Shown here one piece after another: positions 5,786 through 5,969 of a stretch of DNA of 5,969 nt (the stretch's first letter is position 1; every line of letters starts with the position of its first letter). The notes below the pieces were generated by a model, which saw only the letters and a list, made by a program, of their open reading frames with translations, was not told where the DNA came from and searched no databases. The stretch is from the NCBI GenBank assembly GCA_007130345.1, contig SLSP01000469.1:1-5969 (forward strand). Reading direction: 5' to 3'. This stretch comes from Thermoflexales bacterium. GTDB taxonomy: Bacteria > Chloroflexota > Anaerolineae > B4-G1 > SLSP01. A program made the position numbers and the translations under genes.

Positions 5786-5907
5786 CTGAAAGAACCCTAA
5801 AAAATCCGATTTTTAGAACCTTGATACTATATGTAGATTTTTCGCGTGCGAATTTCATATATGTAGTAGGTCGCACGTAGAAAAATCGGATTTTTGGACT
5901 TTTTTCA
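5786..5907. repeat. larger inverted repeat enclosing the right-hand 80-bp element
   Basis: The left arm 5786-5815 (ctgaaagaaccct then aaaaaatccgattttta) is an imperfect reverse complement of about 5880-5907 (gaaaaatcggatttttgg then acttttttcag). It therefore looks like an inverted partial copy of the 3' half of the 80-bp repeat, making the right-hand element a nested palindrome. The left copy at 131-210 lacks this outer arm. Confidence 0.55.
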
Positions 5908-5916
5908 GGGGACTCA
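5837..5916 (+). repeat. 80-bp direct repeat with internal hairpin, right copy
   Basis: This matches 131-210 at 72 of 80 positions. Bases 5836-5851 pair with 5871-5887 around a 19-nt loop, again about 16 pairs with one bulge. Two of the wobble pairs of the left copy are Watson-Crick pairs here. It marks the far side of the four-gene block, upstream of the operon. Confidence 0.85.
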
Positions 5917-5969
5917 CGGATACAATCAAAAAATCCTTGTTTTTCCGTATCCTATACTCGCACGCAACC

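Overview
The window looks like part of a bacterial chromosome of moderately high GC. It holds four well-formed genes, all on the minus strand, set between AT-richer intergenic DNA full of short dispersed repeats. I suspect Chloroflexota or a similar lineage: the combination of a solute-binding protein, a solute-binding/von Willebrand A fusion and intergenic 'atccgtgt'-type repeats is what I associate with that group. This is an impression from gene style, not a taxonomic result.

Reading in the direction of transcription, from high to low coordinates: (1) 5457-4192, a membrane-anchored extracytoplasmic solute-binding-like protein; (2) 4176-2434, a second membrane-anchored solute-binding-like protein with a C-terminal VWA domain carrying a complete MIDAS metal site; (3) 2406-1576, an unrecognised protein with a two-helix membrane hairpin and a helical, probably coiled-coil, cytoplasmic tail. 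These three are spaced 15 and 27 bp apart and almost certainly form one operon. After a 170-190 bp gap containing a 14-bp tandem repeat comes (4) 1363-224, a lipoprotein of the branched-chain amino acid (LivJ-like) binding family. No permease, ATPase, kinase or regulator is in view, so these binding proteins are either orphan components of transporters encoded elsewhere or parts of a surface sensing/binding assembly.

The ends of the window (1-223 and 5458-5969) contain no convincing gene. They share two repeat modules. One is an 80-bp direct repeat (131-210 and 5837-5916, 72/80 identical) containing a conserved foldback. The other is a 57-bp inverted repeat (73-129 and 5722-5778, 52/57 identical) continuous with the 'atccgtgt' repeat family. 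They bracket the whole four-gene block, and one module is flipped relative to the other on the right side. A different repeat family, based on 'acgtcatgcgtcaaacgt', occupies both the gap before gene 4 and the leader of gene 1.

The most interesting items are the solute-binding/VWA operon without a transporter and the paired, structured repeat modules around it. The genes belong to recognisable families; I see nothing that proves a wholly new system.
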